A DNA stretch of 64,000 bases from Mycolicibacterium phlei (GCF_001583415.1 NZ_CP014475.1:4712001-4776000); one strand, 5' to 3'. Counted from the first letter of the stretch, positions 34,457-43,780 are shown. Notes: a model not told the origin generated them from the sequence alone. A program made the numbers and translations.

Positions 34457-35308
34457 ATGGACAACATCAGGGGTAAGACCATCGCCATCACCGGCGCCGC
34501 CCGCGGCATCGGGTTCGCCACCGCGAAGGCGCTGCTGGCCCGCGGCGCGCGCGTGGTGATCGGCGACCGCGACGTCGCGCTGCAGGAGTCGGCCGTCGCC
34601 CAGCTGACCAAACTGGGCCCGGTGTCGGGCTACCCCCTCGACGTCACCGACCGCGAGTCGTTCGCCACGTTCCTGGACAAGGCTCGCACCGACGGCGGCG
34701 GGCACATCGACGTGCTCATCAACAACGCCGGGGTGATGCCGATCGGACCGTTCGTCGACGAGACCGAGAAGTCCATCCGGTCGACGATCGAGGTCAACCT
34801 CTACGGCGTGATCACCGGCTGCCAGCTGGTCGCCCCGGACATGATCGCGCGGCGCAGCGGCCACATCATCAACATCTCGTCGCTGTCGGGTCTGATCCCG
34901 GTGCCCGGCCAGGTCGTCTACAACGCCTCGAAGTTCGGTGTCGTCGGGATGTCGGCCGCGCTGGCCGACGAGCTCGCGCCCTACGGCGTCGAGGTGTCGG
35001 TGATCATGCCGCCATTCACCAACACCGAGCTGATCTCGGGCACCAAGGGCAGCGGCGCGATCAAGCCGGTCGAACCCGAGGACATCGCCAACGCCGTGGT
35101 CAAGACCCTCGACAAGCCGAAAACCCATGTGTCGGTGCCGACTCCGCTGCGGTTCACCGCGCAGGCAGCCCAGATGCTGGGCCCCCGCGGCCGTCGCTGG
35201 CTGAACAAGAAGCTCGGCCTGGACACCGTGTTCCTCGACTTCGACGCCGACGCCCGCAAGGCCTACGAGGACCGGGCCCGGGCCGCACAGGGCGTCGTCG
35301 AGAGCTGA
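34457..35308 (+). CDS. Short-chain dehydrogenase/reductase
   Basis: A 283-aa classical SDR: TGAARGIG cofactor loop (~11-18), NNAGV, catalytic Ser in ISSLSG and YNASK (Tyr/Lys). The D at the end of beta-2 (GDRD) points to NAD use. A C-terminal extension with a basic RRWLNKKLG segment is common in mycobacterial SDRs. Start at the ATG at 34457, not the upstream in-frame codon, because the -10 box and palindrome precede it. Substrate unknown. Confidence 0.88.
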   Translation: MDNIRGKTIAITGAARGIGFATAKALLARGARVVIGDRDVALQESAVAQLTKLGPVSGYPLDVTDRESFATFLDKARTDGGGHIDVLINNAGVMPIGPFVDETEKSIRSTIEVNLYGVITGCQLVAPDMIARRSGHIINISSLSGLIPVPGQVVYNASKFGVVGMSAALADELAPYGVEVSVIMPPFTNTELISGTKGSGAIKPVEPEDIANAVVKTLDKPKTHVSVPTPLRFTAQAAQMLGPRGRRWLNKKLGLDTVFLDFDADARKAYEDRARAAQGVVES

Positions 35309-35331
35309 CCCGTGAACCCGCCGCGTCGGGG

Positions 35332-35745
35332 CTAGGAGAAGCTGGGCGCCGGGTCACCGAGGCGGTAGGCCTCGATGGTGTCCAGCGCGTCGAACAGCTC
35401 CTCGAAGGCGAACTGGTAGTCGTCGGCGGTGCCGACGAACACCACATGCGCGATGTCGGTGGTGTCCTCGGCGGTCAGCACGATCGTGGTGGCGTTCACC
35501 AGATCCTCGTCGGGCACCTCGGCGTAAGAGCCCGGGAAGTACCACAGCGCCGACTCGTCATCGGAGAGCTCGTCGTCGAACACCCAGCCGCGCTCGGTGA
35601 TCCGCTCATCGAAGGCCTCCAGCACGGCGGCCGCGGCGGTCTGCTCCTGGAGCGCCTCGACGACCTCGGTGGGCAGCCAGCGCTCGTTGCGGGCGGCCAG
35701 CCGCTTGCGGCGGCGGGCCTTCTTCTTGTCGCTGTTGCGGGACAC
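35332..35745 (-). CDS. Conserved hypothetical protein, acidic
   Basis: A 137-aa protein from a GTG at 35745, 11 nt after the metZ stop on the same strand. The basic N-terminus (SDKKKARRRKRLAARNERW) is followed by an acidic alpha/beta domain without known motifs (FDDELSDDESALWYFPGSY). It lacks a signal peptide or TM segment. Function unknown; it is probably co-transcribed with metZ and the rhodanese gene. Confidence 0.7.
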   Translation of the reverse strand: MSRNSDKKKARRRKRLAARNERWLPTEVVEALQEQTAAAAVLEAFDERITERGWVFDDELSDDESALWYFPGSYAEVPDEDLVNATTIVLTAEDTTDIAHVVFVGTADDYQFAFEELFDALDTIEAYRLGDPAPSFS

Positions 35746-35755
35746 CGCGGCAGGC

Positions 35756-36991
35756 CTACGCGAGCGCCTGGTCGAGGTCGTTGAGCAGGTCGTCGGTGCC
35801 CTCCAACCCGACCGAGATGCGCACCACACCGTCGCCCAGACCGATCGCCGCGCGGCCCTCCGGGCCCATCGCCCGGTGGGTGGTGGTGGCCGGGTGGGTG
35901 ATCAGCGACTTGGCGTCGCCCAGGTTGTTGGAGATGTCGACGATGCGCAGCTTGTCGAGCACCTCGAACGCGCGCTGCTTCGCCGCGTCTGGATTGCCGG
36001 CTCCGCCGGGGGTGGCCAGCTCGAACGTGACAACCGTTCCGCCGCCGGACATCTGGCGCTTGGCCAGGTCGTACTGCGGGTGCGACTCCAGGTACGGGTA
36101 GCGCACCCAGCTGACCGCGGGATGCTCCTGCAGGAACTCAGCGATCCGCTGCGCCGACGCGTTCTGGTGCTGCACCCGGATGGCCAGTGTCTCCAGGCCT
36201 TTCAGCAGCGTCCAGGCGTTGAACGGGCTCAGCGAGGGACCGGTGTGGCGCATCAGCTTCTGCACCGACTCGTCGATGTAGTCCTTGGGCCCCAGGATCG
36301 CGCCGCCGAGCACCCGGCCCTGGCCGTCGATGTGCTTGGTGCCCGAGTACACCACGATGTCGACGCCCAGCGGGATGCCCTGCTGCAGGATCGGGGTGGC
36401 GAAAACGTTGTCCAGCACCACTTTCGCGCCCGCGGCGTGCGCCATCTCGGAGACCGCCGCGATATCGACCAGCGTCTGCATCGGGTTCGACGGCGTCTCG
36501 AAGAACACCGCCTGGGTGGGCTTGCTCAGCGCCTGCTCCCACTGCGAGAGGTCGTCGCCGTCGACGAAGACCGTCTCCACGCCCCAGCGCGGCAGGATCT
36601 CGTTGCAGACCACGAAACAGGACCCGAACAGGCTGCGCGCGGCCACCAACCGGTCACCGGCACCCAGCAGCGCACCCAGCGCGGTGAACACCGCGGACAT
36701 GCCGCTGGCGGTCGCGAAGCAGGCCTGGGCGCCCTCGATCAGGCGCAGCCGCTCCTCGAACATCGAGACGGTCGGATTGCCGTAGCGGGAGTACACGTAC
36801 CGGTCGACCTCGCCGGTGAACGCCCGCTCGGCCTCGGCCGCAGACGAATAGACATAGCCGGAGGTGAGGTACATCGCCTCCGCGGTCTCCTCGAACCCGG
36901 ACCGCAGAAGCCCGCCGCGCACCCCGATGGTGGCCTGGCTGACTCCGTCGGGCAGTTCGGCGGGCTGCCGCACGGATGGTGTGTCGCTCAT
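35756..36991 (-). CDS. metZ: O-succinylhomoserine sulfhydrylase MetZ
   Basis: A 411-aa PLP enzyme of the Cys/Met metabolism family, making homocysteine from O-succinylhomoserine and sulfide. Marks: YSRYGNPT, ATASGMSAVF (phosphate site), ETPSNP, and the PLP Lys in YSGTKHIDGQGR. The start overlaps the rhodanese stop by 4 bp. Position and partner match M. tuberculosis Rv0391-Rv0390. Confidence 0.95.
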   Translation of the reverse strand: MSDTPSVRQPAELPDGVSQATIGVRGGLLRSGFEETAEAMYLTSGYVYSSAAEAERAFTGEVDRYVYSRYGNPTVSMFEERLRLIEGAQACFATASGMSAVFTALGALLGAGDRLVAARSLFGSCFVVCNEILPRWGVETVFVDGDDLSQWEQALSKPTQAVFFETPSNPMQTLVDIAAVSEMAHAAGAKVVLDNVFATPILQQGIPLGVDIVVYSGTKHIDGQGRVLGGAILGPKDYIDESVQKLMRHTGPSLSPFNAWTLLKGLETLAIRVQHQNASAQRIAEFLQEHPAVSWVRYPYLESHPQYDLAKRQMSGGGTVVTFELATPGGAGNPDAAKQRAFEVLDKLRIVDISNNLGDAKSLITHPATTTHRAMGPEGRAAIGLGDGVVRISVGLEGTDDLLNDLDQALA

Positions 36992-37401
36992 GACTGCTTC
37001 CAGGGGAGTCCGACGGCCTTCCAGCCGGTCTTACCGCGGTGGTTGTTCTCGTCGAGGTTGCCCTCGAACCCGTCGAGCACGTTGTAGGACGGGGTGATGC
37101 CGGCGGCGGTGGCCGCCTCGGCCGCCCCGATCGACCGGTTGCCCGACCGGCACAGGAACACCACCGGCCGGTCGCCGGGGGTGACGCCCGCGGCCTTGAG
37201 CTCCTCGACGAACGCGTCGTTATGGGTGCCGTCGACGCGGTTCCACTCGATGAACAGCACCTCGCGCTGCAGCGACGACAGATCCGGTACACCCACGAAG
37301 CGCCACTCGGCGTCGGTGCGACAGTCCACCAACACCGCGTCGGGGTTGTCGGTCAGCAGCCGCCAGGCCTCCTCGGGGGTGATGTCTCCGGCGTACGTCA
37401 T
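36988..37401 (-). CDS. Rhodanese-domain protein (Rv0390 orthologue)
   Basis: A 137-aa single-domain rhodanese with the active-site Cys loop FLCRSGNRS (~83-91) and an N-terminal CRTDAEWRFVGVPDL (CH2A-like). It carries persulfide sulfur. Its translational coupling to metZ suggests it supplies or disposes of sulfide for homocysteine synthesis; that link is inference. Confidence 0.9.
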   Translation of the reverse strand: MTYAGDITPEEAWRLLTDNPDAVLVDCRTDAEWRFVGVPDLSSLQREVLFIEWNRVDGTHNDAFVEELKAAGVTPGDRPVVFLCRSGNRSIGAAEAATAAGITPSYNVLDGFEGNLDENNHRGKTGWKAVGLPWKQS

Positions 37402-37467
37402 ATCTCGACTCTCGCTCGTCTTCCGGTGCTCGCGCTCGGCAACTTCCAGCCGTTGAGTCTCCCACAG

Positions 37468-37911
37468 CTAGCCGGTCGCGGGCGAGCAGACCTTCCAGCC
37501 GCCGTCGATGCGCACGAACGTCATCTCGACCGGGATCTTGGTGTCCGGAGTCTTGCCGAAGTGGTAGGTGACGGTGGCCGTCGCACGGTCGCCGTCGATC
37601 TTGATGTCGGTGACGTCGTCGACGTACCGCTCGCCCTGCTCCTCGACCGATTCCCGTTGTGCGCCAAGCACATCGTCCTCGGAGTCCTGCTGCTCGGGGC
37701 AGGTGTAGAGCAGGAAGTCGGGGTAGTTCTGCCGTTGCAGCGCGTCGTTCTGGCCGACGGCGGCGCGGGCCACCTCCACCTCCGGGGTGGGCGGGTCGTC
37801 ACCGGAGAACAGGTTCACCAACCCGGTTGCGATCACCACGATCACAGCTATTGTCAGCGCCGCCATGAACGGCCATGCGGTCGGACGATCGACCGGTTCG
37901 GAATCGGACAC
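37468..37911 (-). CDS. Single-TM protein with extracytoplasmic DUF4878/NTF2-like domain
   Basis: A 147-aa protein: a short cytosolic N-terminus, one TM helix (~14-36), then an exported ~105-residue domain ending GGWKVCSPATG with two Cys (TCPEQ, KVCSP) that could form a disulfide. This is the build of many small mycobacterial envelope proteins. Function unknown. It sits between the rhodanese gene and purT on the same strand. Confidence 0.75.
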   Translation of the reverse strand: MSDSEPVDRPTAWPFMAALTIAVIVVIATGLVNLFSGDDPPTPEVEVARAAVGQNDALQRQNYPDFLLYTCPEQQDSEDDVLGAQRESVEEQGERYVDDVTDIKIDGDRATATVTYHFGKTPDTKIPVEMTFVRIDGGWKVCSPATG

Positions 37912-37927
37912 GACTACCGGAGCCTAC

Positions 37928-39121
37928 TCAGGGCCCGGTCTCGGGGCCTAATCCCAGCGCCCCGGTGACCCGGCGGGCCCGGTCCCGCGCGACGATCACG
38001 TCGGGTGCGGTGGCCAGCGCGAGCGCCAGCCGCCTGCGCGCCTCGGTCTCGTCGGGCCGGTCGAACAGCCGCACGTCGCTCTCGGCGACCGCCAGCGCCT
38101 CGGCCAGCACCGTCAGCCGGTCCGCGGCGGCCGGTTTCATCTCCGCGCCCGCGTAGGTCACCTCGGCGGCGGCCGGCGAGATCATGATCGTGTCGACGGG
38201 CAGCCCGAGGATCGCGCGGGCGTGCAGCTCGAACTCCGAGAGTCGCTGCGAGCGCAGGGTGACCAGCCCGCTGTCGTGCGGCCGGGGCCGCACCGTGTCG
38301 AAGTACACCTCGTCGCCGCGGACCAGCAGTTCGACGCCGAACACCCCGCGCCCGCCGAGCGAGTTGACGATGCGCGCGGCGATCGACTTCGCCGAGTCCA
38401 GCGCCACCGGCGCCAGCGGCTGCGGCTGCCAGGTCTCGAGCACGTCGCCGTCGCGCAGCCGGTGCCCGATCGGTTCGCAGAAGTGCACCGCCGGGCCCGT
38501 CGGCCCCACGGTGCGCACCGTCAGCAGCGTGACCTCGACGTCGACCTCCACCACCGACTCGACCATCACCCGGTTGTGCGGGATGCGGCCCGCGACGATG
38601 GCGCGCTGCCAGGCCGGCTCGATTTCCTCGTCGCGCACCAGCACCGACTCCCCCTCCCCGGGGGCCGACGCGATCGGCTTGACCACCAGCGGGAATCCGG
38701 CGTGCGCGGCGACGGCGGCCAGTTCCTCCGGCGACGAGGCGAACCAGAACGGCGCGGTCGGCAGGCCCAGCTCGTCGGAGGCCAGCCGGCGCAGGCCCTC
38801 ACGGTCCAGCGACAGCCGGGTGCTGCGCGGTGTCGGGAACACCTCGGTCTCACCGCGCTCGGCGACCGCGATCAGCGCGTCGGCGGCGACGACGCCGGCC
38901 TCGGTCACCACGTAGCGCGGGTTCTCCGTCTCGATCAGCGCGATCAGCGCCTCGGAGTCGTTCATCCTGGCGACGATCGCGCGGTCGGCGACGCCGTGGG
39001 CGGGGGCGTCGGCGTAGCGGTCGACGGCGATCACCTGCGCACCCAGCCGCTGAAACGCCAGCGCCAGTTCGCGGCTCAGTTCACTGGCGCCGAGCAGCAT
39101 CACCGCGGGCTTGTCAGTCAT
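37928..39121 (-). CDS. purT: Formate-dependent phosphoribosylglycinamide formyltransferase PurT
   Basis: A 397-aa ATP-grasp enzyme catalysing formate-dependent formylation of GAR in purine synthesis. Marks: GASELSREL near the start, LVVKPIASAPGEGESV (ATP-grasp lysine/lid), GVFGVELLVRGDEVYF and RPHDSGLVTL. Matches M. tuberculosis Rv0389. Confidence 0.94.
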   Translation of the reverse strand: MTDKPAVMLLGASELSRELALAFQRLGAQVIAVDRYADAPAHGVADRAIVARMNDSEALIALIETENPRYVVTEAGVVAADALIAVAERGETEVFPTPRSTRLSLDREGLRRLASDELGLPTAPFWFASSPEELAAVAAHAGFPLVVKPIASAPGEGESVLVRDEEIEPAWQRAIVAGRIPHNRVMVESVVEVDVEVTLLTVRTVGPTGPAVHFCEPIGHRLRDGDVLETWQPQPLAPVALDSAKSIAARIVNSLGGRGVFGVELLVRGDEVYFDTVRPRPHDSGLVTLRSQRLSEFELHARAILGLPVDTIMISPAAAEVTYAGAEMKPAAADRLTVLAEALAVAESDVRLFDRPDETEARRRLALALATAPDVIVARDRARRVTGALGLGPETGP

Positions 39122-39164
39122 CGCGGATCCAGCCTGCCAGACATCGGTTGCATTGGAGGTCAGG

Positions 39165-39644
39165 TCAGCCCTCGGCGTCGTCGAGTTCCTCGCGGAACTC
39201 GCGCATCGCGGCGATCAGCGCGGCGAAGGTGCGGTGGGCGGTCTGCAGGTCGGCGTCGGAGAAACCGTGCAGCGCATCGCGGGTGCGGTCGGCCAGCGGT
39301 GTGAAAAAGGCGCGCCCGACCGCCATTCCGTGATCGGCGACACGCAGGATCACCTTCCGGCGGTCGCGCGGGTCGGATTCGCGGCGGAAGTGCCCGGAGT
39401 TGATCATCCGTTCGACGAGGTAGGTGATCGCCGCACCGGACATCCCCATGCGTCTGCGCAGTTCACCGGCGGTCAGCGGGGCGCCCTCGGTCTCGGCCAC
39501 CATCACGTAGAGCAGGGCGCGAAAGTCGTTGGCGGCCACGTCATGTCGGCTGGCGAACAGCCGGCCGATCTCCTCGGACTCGACGTTGAGCGCCCGCACA
39601 TCGGCGGCGATGGCCGCCTCCAGTGCGTCGCGCTGATCGGTCAC
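39165..39644 (-). CDS. MarR-family transcriptional regulator
   Basis: A 159-aa winged-helix regulator: LTAGELRRRMGMSGAAITYLVERM (recognition helix) and the wing with DPRDRRKVILRV. The GTG at 39644 is favoured over an upstream TTG because TATGCT (39656-39651) is a -10 box exactly 6 nt upstream (leaderless) and the operator would otherwise lie inside the coding sequence. Divergent from the MMPL transporter, which it probably represses along with itself. Confidence 0.88.
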   Translation of the reverse strand: MTDQRDALEAAIAADVRALNVESEEIGRLFASRHDVAANDFRALLYVMVAETEGAPLTAGELRRRMGMSGAAITYLVERMINSGHFRRESDPRDRRKVILRVADHGMAVGRAFFTPLADRTRDALHGFSDADLQTAHRTFAALIAAMREFREELDDAEG

Positions 39645-39654
39645 GCCGAAAGCA

Positions 39655-39680
39655 TAGGCGGACAAAGGATAGTCCGCCTA
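39655..39680. promoter_or_regulatory. MarR operator candidate (perfect 9-bp inverted repeat)
   Basis: TAGGCGGAC (39655-39663) and GTCCGCCTA (39672-39680) are exact reverse complements with an 8-bp spacer. The repeat covers the marR -10 box and ends 7 bp before the transporter -35, so binding could repress both genes. Confidence 0.8.
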
Positions 39681-39686
39681 ACCAGA

Positions 39687-39715
39687 TTGAAAATTTATTA
39701 AGAATCTGAAATAAT
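39687..39715 (+). promoter_or_regulatory. SigA-type promoter of the MMPL transporter gene
   Basis: TTGAAA (39687-39692), 17-bp spacer, AATAAT (39710-39715), then 7 nt to the ATG at 39723. No ribosome site is present, so a leaderless start is likely. The segment is strikingly AT-rich for this genome. Confidence 0.65.
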
Positions 39716-39722
39716 TGGCCTC

Positions 39723-41738
39723 ATGTCCCGCCGCTTATCGTGGGTGCTCGCCGTGCTCGTCGTGCTGGTCTCCGGCGCCCTGATGGGGCTGATCGGCAGC
39801 GACGACTCCAGCGCACAGTCCCCTGTTCCCGTTCCCGACACCGCCGAATCCGCGCGGGTCGACGCGCTGCGCGCCGAGTTCCCGGGCGGCGACCAGGCAC
39901 CCGCGATCGTGGTGCTCACCCGCGAGGACGGCGCCCCGTTGGACGCCGCCGACCTCGACGCCGCCCGCGCCAAGTGGCCCGGGGTGCAGGTCTCCGAGGA
40001 CGGCGCGGCGGCGCTGGCCGTGGTGCCGCTGAGCAGCGACCTGTCCGGCTTCGCGCTGACCGACGAGATCAAGGAGGTGCGCGCCGAGGCGACCGAGGGG
40101 CTGCCCGGCGACCTGCGCGCCGAGGTGACCGGCGGGCCGGCGTTCGGCGCCGACATCGCCGACTCGTTCTCCGGGGCCAACATCACGCTGCTCGCGGTGA
40201 CCGCCGCCGTCGTCGCCGTGCTGCTGATCGTCACCTACCGCTCCCCGGTGCTGTGGCTGGTTCCGCTGCTGGTGATCGGGTTCGCCGACCGGGTCGCGGC
40301 GGTACTGGGCAGCGCGGTCGCCCAGGCCGTCGGCATGACCCCGGACGGGTCGACCGCGGGCATCACCAGCGTGCTGGTGTTCGGCGCCGGCACCAACTAC
40401 GCCCTGCTGCTCATCTCGCGGTACCGGGAAGAGTTGAGCGTCAAGGAGAATCACCACGACGCGCTGGACACCGCGGTGCGCAGGGCCGCGCCCGCGATCA
40501 TCGCCAGCAACGCCACCGTGGTGCTGGCACTGCTGACGCTGGTGTTCGCGTCGGCGCCGAGCGTGCGCAGCCTCGGCGTGCAGGCCGCCGCGGGACTGGT
40601 GGTGGCGGCGGTGTTCGTGCTGCTGGTGCTGCCCCCGCTGCTCGGACTGTTCGGCAAGAGGCTGTTCTGGCCGTTCATCCCGGCCGTCGGTGACCGCGCG
40701 CTGACCGAGGGCGGGGTGTGGCACCGCATCGCCGAGTGGGTGGCACACCGGCCCGGCCGCGTCGCCGCCGTGGCGATCACCGCGCTGGCCCTGCTGTGCG
40801 TCGGGGTGGTGACCACGCCGGTCGGGCTGTCGCAGACCGAGCAGTTCCGGGTGCAGGCCGAGTCCGTCAGCGGCTACGAACACCTGTCCGAGCACTTCCC
40901 CAGCGGCCTGACCGACCCGGCCACCGTCATCGCGTCGACCGACCGGACCGCCGAGGTGCAGCGCGCGATCACCGACACCCCGGGTGTGGTGTCGGCGTTC
41001 CCGGCGGGCGAGAGCCCGGACGGGCTCACCCAGTGGTCGGTCGTGCTCGACGCAGAACCCGCCTCCGAGGAGGCCTTCGACATCGTCGACGCGCTGCGTG
41101 ACTCGGTGCGCCAGGCCGATCCGGACGCGCTGGTCGGCGGGTCCGACGCCACCGCACGCGACGCCAGCACCGCGGCGTCGCGGGACCGCGCGGTGGTGAT
41201 CCCGGCGATCCTGATCGTGGTGCTCGCGGTGCTGTACATCCTGCTGCGGGCGGCGCTGGCGCCGCTGGTCCTGGTCGCGGCGACGGTGCTGTCCGCGCTG
41301 GCCGCGCTGGGGCTGGGCGGCTGGGCCAGCGTGCACCTGTTCGGCTTCCCCGCGCTGGACAACACCGCGCCGCTGTTCGCGTTCCTGTTCCTGGTGGCCC
41401 TGGGCGTGGACTACACGATCTTCCTGGTCACCCGGGCGCGGGAGGAGACCCCCGACCACGGCACCCGCGACGGGATCGTGCGCGCGGTGTCGGCCACCGG
41501 TGCGGTGATCACCAGCGCGGGCATCGTGCTGGCCGCGGTGTTCTGTGTGCTCGGTGTGCTGCCGCTGATCGTGCTGACGCAGGTCGGCATCATCGTGGGC
41601 CTGGGCATCCTGCTCGACACGTTCGTGGTGCGCACGGTGATCATCCCGGCGCTGTTCACGCTGATCGGCGACCGGATCTGGTGGCCGGCGCTACAGGGCT
41701 CGCACGCCGCCGAGCACGGGCGGCACCGGCTCCGGTAG
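39723..41738 (+). CDS. MMPL-family RND transporter
   Basis: A 671-aa transporter with the two-fold RND build: TM1, ~150-residue extracytoplasmic domain, TM2-6, then TM7, a second extracytoplasmic domain (~365-480) and TM8-12. The second proton-relay motif is intact (ALGVDYTIFLVTRAREE). The first reads GAGTNYALLLISRYREEL, with Asn where Asp is usual. It resembles actinobacterial MMPL pumps (drug or lipid export) rather than the long MmpL lipid exporters. Divergent from and probably controlled by MarR. Confidence 0.9.
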   Translation: MSRRLSWVLAVLVVLVSGALMGLIGSDDSSAQSPVPVPDTAESARVDALRAEFPGGDQAPAIVVLTREDGAPLDAADLDAARAKWPGVQVSEDGAAALAVVPLSSDLSGFALTDEIKEVRAEATEGLPGDLRAEVTGGPAFGADIADSFSGANITLLAVTAAVVAVLLIVTYRSPVLWLVPLLVIGFADRVAAVLGSAVAQAVGMTPDGSTAGITSVLVFGAGTNYALLLISRYREELSVKENHHDALDTAVRRAAPAIIASNATVVLALLTLVFASAPSVRSLGVQAAAGLVVAAVFVLLVLPPLLGLFGKRLFWPFIPAVGDRALTEGGVWHRIAEWVAHRPGRVAAVAITALALLCVGVVTTPVGLSQTEQFRVQAESVSGYEHLSEHFPSGLTDPATVIASTDRTAEVQRAITDTPGVVSAFPAGESPDGLTQWSVVLDAEPASEEAFDIVDALRDSVRQADPDALVGGSDATARDASTAASRDRAVVIPAILIVVLAVLYILLRAALAPLVLVAATVLSALAALGLGGWASVHLFGFPALDNTAPLFAFLFLVALGVDYTIFLVTRAREETPDHGTRDGIVRAVSATGAVITSAGIVLAAVFCVLGVLPLIVLTQVGIIVGLGILLDTFVVRTVIIPALFTLIGDRIWWPALQGSHAAEHGRHRLR

Positions 41739-41741
41739 CGC

Positions 41742-42389
41742 TCAGGGCTGGCCGGCCAGCAGCTGGATCATCAGGCCGTTGGACTCGGCGAGCAGGTTGT
41801 CGTCGCCGTCGCGCAGTTCGGCGTTGATGAACGCCTTGCGGCCCTGGGCCTCCCGCAGCCAGCCGCGGGCGTACAACTCGACGTTGATCGGGGTCACCCG
41901 GCGGTAGTCGACGTGCAGGTAGGCGGTGCGGCTGATGGGCCGTCCGGTGGCGTGCACGACCATGCCGAACAACGAGTCGAACAGCATCGGCAGCACCCCG
42001 CCGTGCACCGCGGAGTTACCGCCCACGTGGTAGCGGCTGAACGTCACGCGCAGCCGGACCTCGTCGGCCTCGAACTTGTCGACCGTCCACGGCGGCGCCA
42101 GCAGACTGCCCGCCCCCGGCAGGTCGGGCACCCGGTGGGCCGGGCCCTCACCCTCGGGGGCCTCGTACGGGGCGAGATCGGCGACCAGCGCCTCCACCCG
42201 GTCGGCGACGACGTCCCACGTCTCGGGTGCCGGGTTCGCCGACACCGCCAGGTCCTGCAGGCGGCGCATGGCGGTCAGGAACCGGCCGAAGCCGGGACCC
42301 GGCTGGGCGGCCTCGAAGACCGGGAATCCGCCGTGGCGGTTGTACTCCGGATCCACCCGACGCGGATCCAGACCGTAGTCGTGGGTCAC
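41742..42389 (-). CDS. Hot-dog thioesterase (PaaI-like)
   Basis: A 215-aa protein. The GTG at 42389 shares its G with the purA stop (TAGTG). The C-terminal half (~110-210) is a hot-dog domain with GNSAVHGGVLPMLFDSLFG, the PaaI/thioesterase core, followed by HVDYRRVTPI. The N-terminal ~100 residues are of unclear role. An acyl-CoA thioesterase is likely; the substrate is unknown. Confidence 0.85.
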   Translation of the reverse strand: MTHDYGLDPRRVDPEYNRHGGFPVFEAAQPGPGFGRFLTAMRRLQDLAVSANPAPETWDVVADRVEALVADLAPYEAPEGEGPAHRVPDLPGAGSLLAPPWTVDKFEADEVRLRVTFSRYHVGGNSAVHGGVLPMLFDSLFGMVVHATGRPISRTAYLHVDYRRVTPINVELYARGWLREAQGRKAFINAELRDGDDNLLAESNGLMIQLLAGQP

Positions 42390-43684
42390 TACCCGTCCGC
42401 CAGGATGTCTCGCCGCACGATCGTCTGGTCGCGGCCCGGACCCACGCCGATGCACGAAACATGGGCTCCGGCAAGCTCTTCCACCCGCAGCACATAGTCG
42501 CGCGCCTTGACCGGCAGGTCCTCGAACTCGCGGGCGCCGGAGATGTCCTCCCACCAGCCGGGCAGTTCCTCGTAGATCGGCTCGGCCTTGGCGATGTCGC
42601 TCTGGGTCATCGGCATGTCGTCGACGCGCTTGCCGTCGACCTTGTAGCCCACGCAGACCGGTACGGTCTCCAGGCTGGACAGCACGTCGAGCTTGGTCAG
42701 GAAGTAGTCGGTGATCCCGTTGACCCGGGTGGCGTAGCGGGCGATCACCGCGTCGAACCAGCCGCACCGGCGGGCCCGGCCGGTCGTCACGCCGACCTCG
42801 CCACCGGTCTTGGACAGGTATTCGCCCTTCTCGTCGAACAGTTCGGTGGGGAACGGTCCGGAGCCGACGCGGGTGGTGTAGGCCTTGAGGATGCCGAGCA
42901 CCGTGGTGATCCGGGTGGGTCCGATGCCCGAGCCCACCGCGGCGCCGCCTGCCGTCGGATTCGAGGACGTCACAAAGGGATACGTGCCGTGGTCGACGTC
43001 GAGCCGGGTGCCCTGCGACCCCTCCAGCAGCACCGTCTCACCCTTCTCCAGGGCCTCGTTGAGCAGGTACCGGGTGTCGGCGATGCGGTGCTTGAACCCC
43101 TCGGCCTGGGCCAGCAGGTTCTCCACCACCTCGGCGGGCTCCAGCGCCTTGCGGTTGTAGATCTTGACCAGCACCTGGTTCTTGAATTCCAGTGCGGCGG
43201 CGATCTTCTCGGCCAGCAGGTCCGGATCGAGCACGTCGGCGACCCGGATGCCGATGCGGGCGATCTTGTCCTGGTAGCAGGGACCGATCCCACGTCCGGT
43301 GGTGCCGATCTTCTTGCTGCCCGCGTAGCGCTCCACGACCTTGTCGATCGCGACGTGATACGGCATGAGCAGATGGGCGTCGGCCGAGATCAGCAGACGC
43401 TCGGTGTCGACTCCGCGCTCCTCGAGGCCCTTCAGCTCGGTGAGCAGCACCCCTGGGTCGACGACGACGCCGTTGCCGATGACGTTGGTCACCCCCGGGG
43501 TGAGGATCCCGGAGGGGATCAGGTGCAGGGCGAAGTTCTCACCCGTCGGCAGTACGACGGTGTGGCCCGCGTTGTTGCCGCCCTGGTACCGAACCACCCA
43601 CTGAACACGGCCGCCGAGTAGGTCGGTGGCCTTTCCTTTGCCCTCGTCACCCCATTGGGCGCCGATGAGCACGATTGCCGGCAT
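42389..43684 (-). CDS. purA: Adenylosuccinate synthetase PurA
   Basis: A 431-aa GTP-dependent enzyme joining IMP and aspartate in AMP synthesis. Marks: GAQWGDEGKGK (residues 8-18, P-loop-like), YQGGNNAGHTVV, GTTGRGIGPCYQDK and GFKHRIADT. Same length as M. tuberculosis PurA (Rv0357c), and the divergent neighbour is the Rv0358 orthologue as there. Confidence 0.97.
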   Translation of the reverse strand: MPAIVLIGAQWGDEGKGKATDLLGGRVQWVVRYQGGNNAGHTVVLPTGENFALHLIPSGILTPGVTNVIGNGVVVDPGVLLTELKGLEERGVDTERLLISADAHLLMPYHVAIDKVVERYAGSKKIGTTGRGIGPCYQDKIARIGIRVADVLDPDLLAEKIAAALEFKNQVLVKIYNRKALEPAEVVENLLAQAEGFKHRIADTRYLLNEALEKGETVLLEGSQGTRLDVDHGTYPFVTSSNPTAGGAAVGSGIGPTRITTVLGILKAYTTRVGSGPFPTELFDEKGEYLSKTGGEVGVTTGRARRCGWFDAVIARYATRVNGITDYFLTKLDVLSSLETVPVCVGYKVDGKRVDDMPMTQSDIAKAEPIYEELPGWWEDISGAREFEDLPVKARDYVLRVEELAGAHVSCIGVGPGRDQTIVRRDILADG

Positions 43685-43780
43685 GGCGTAGTCTCCCGCT
43701 AGATCTGCATCGACGCGCGCGTGCGTCGACTCTGTGCAGCCGGTGAGCTACCTTATCCCAGCCACGTACCAGGAGTTGTC

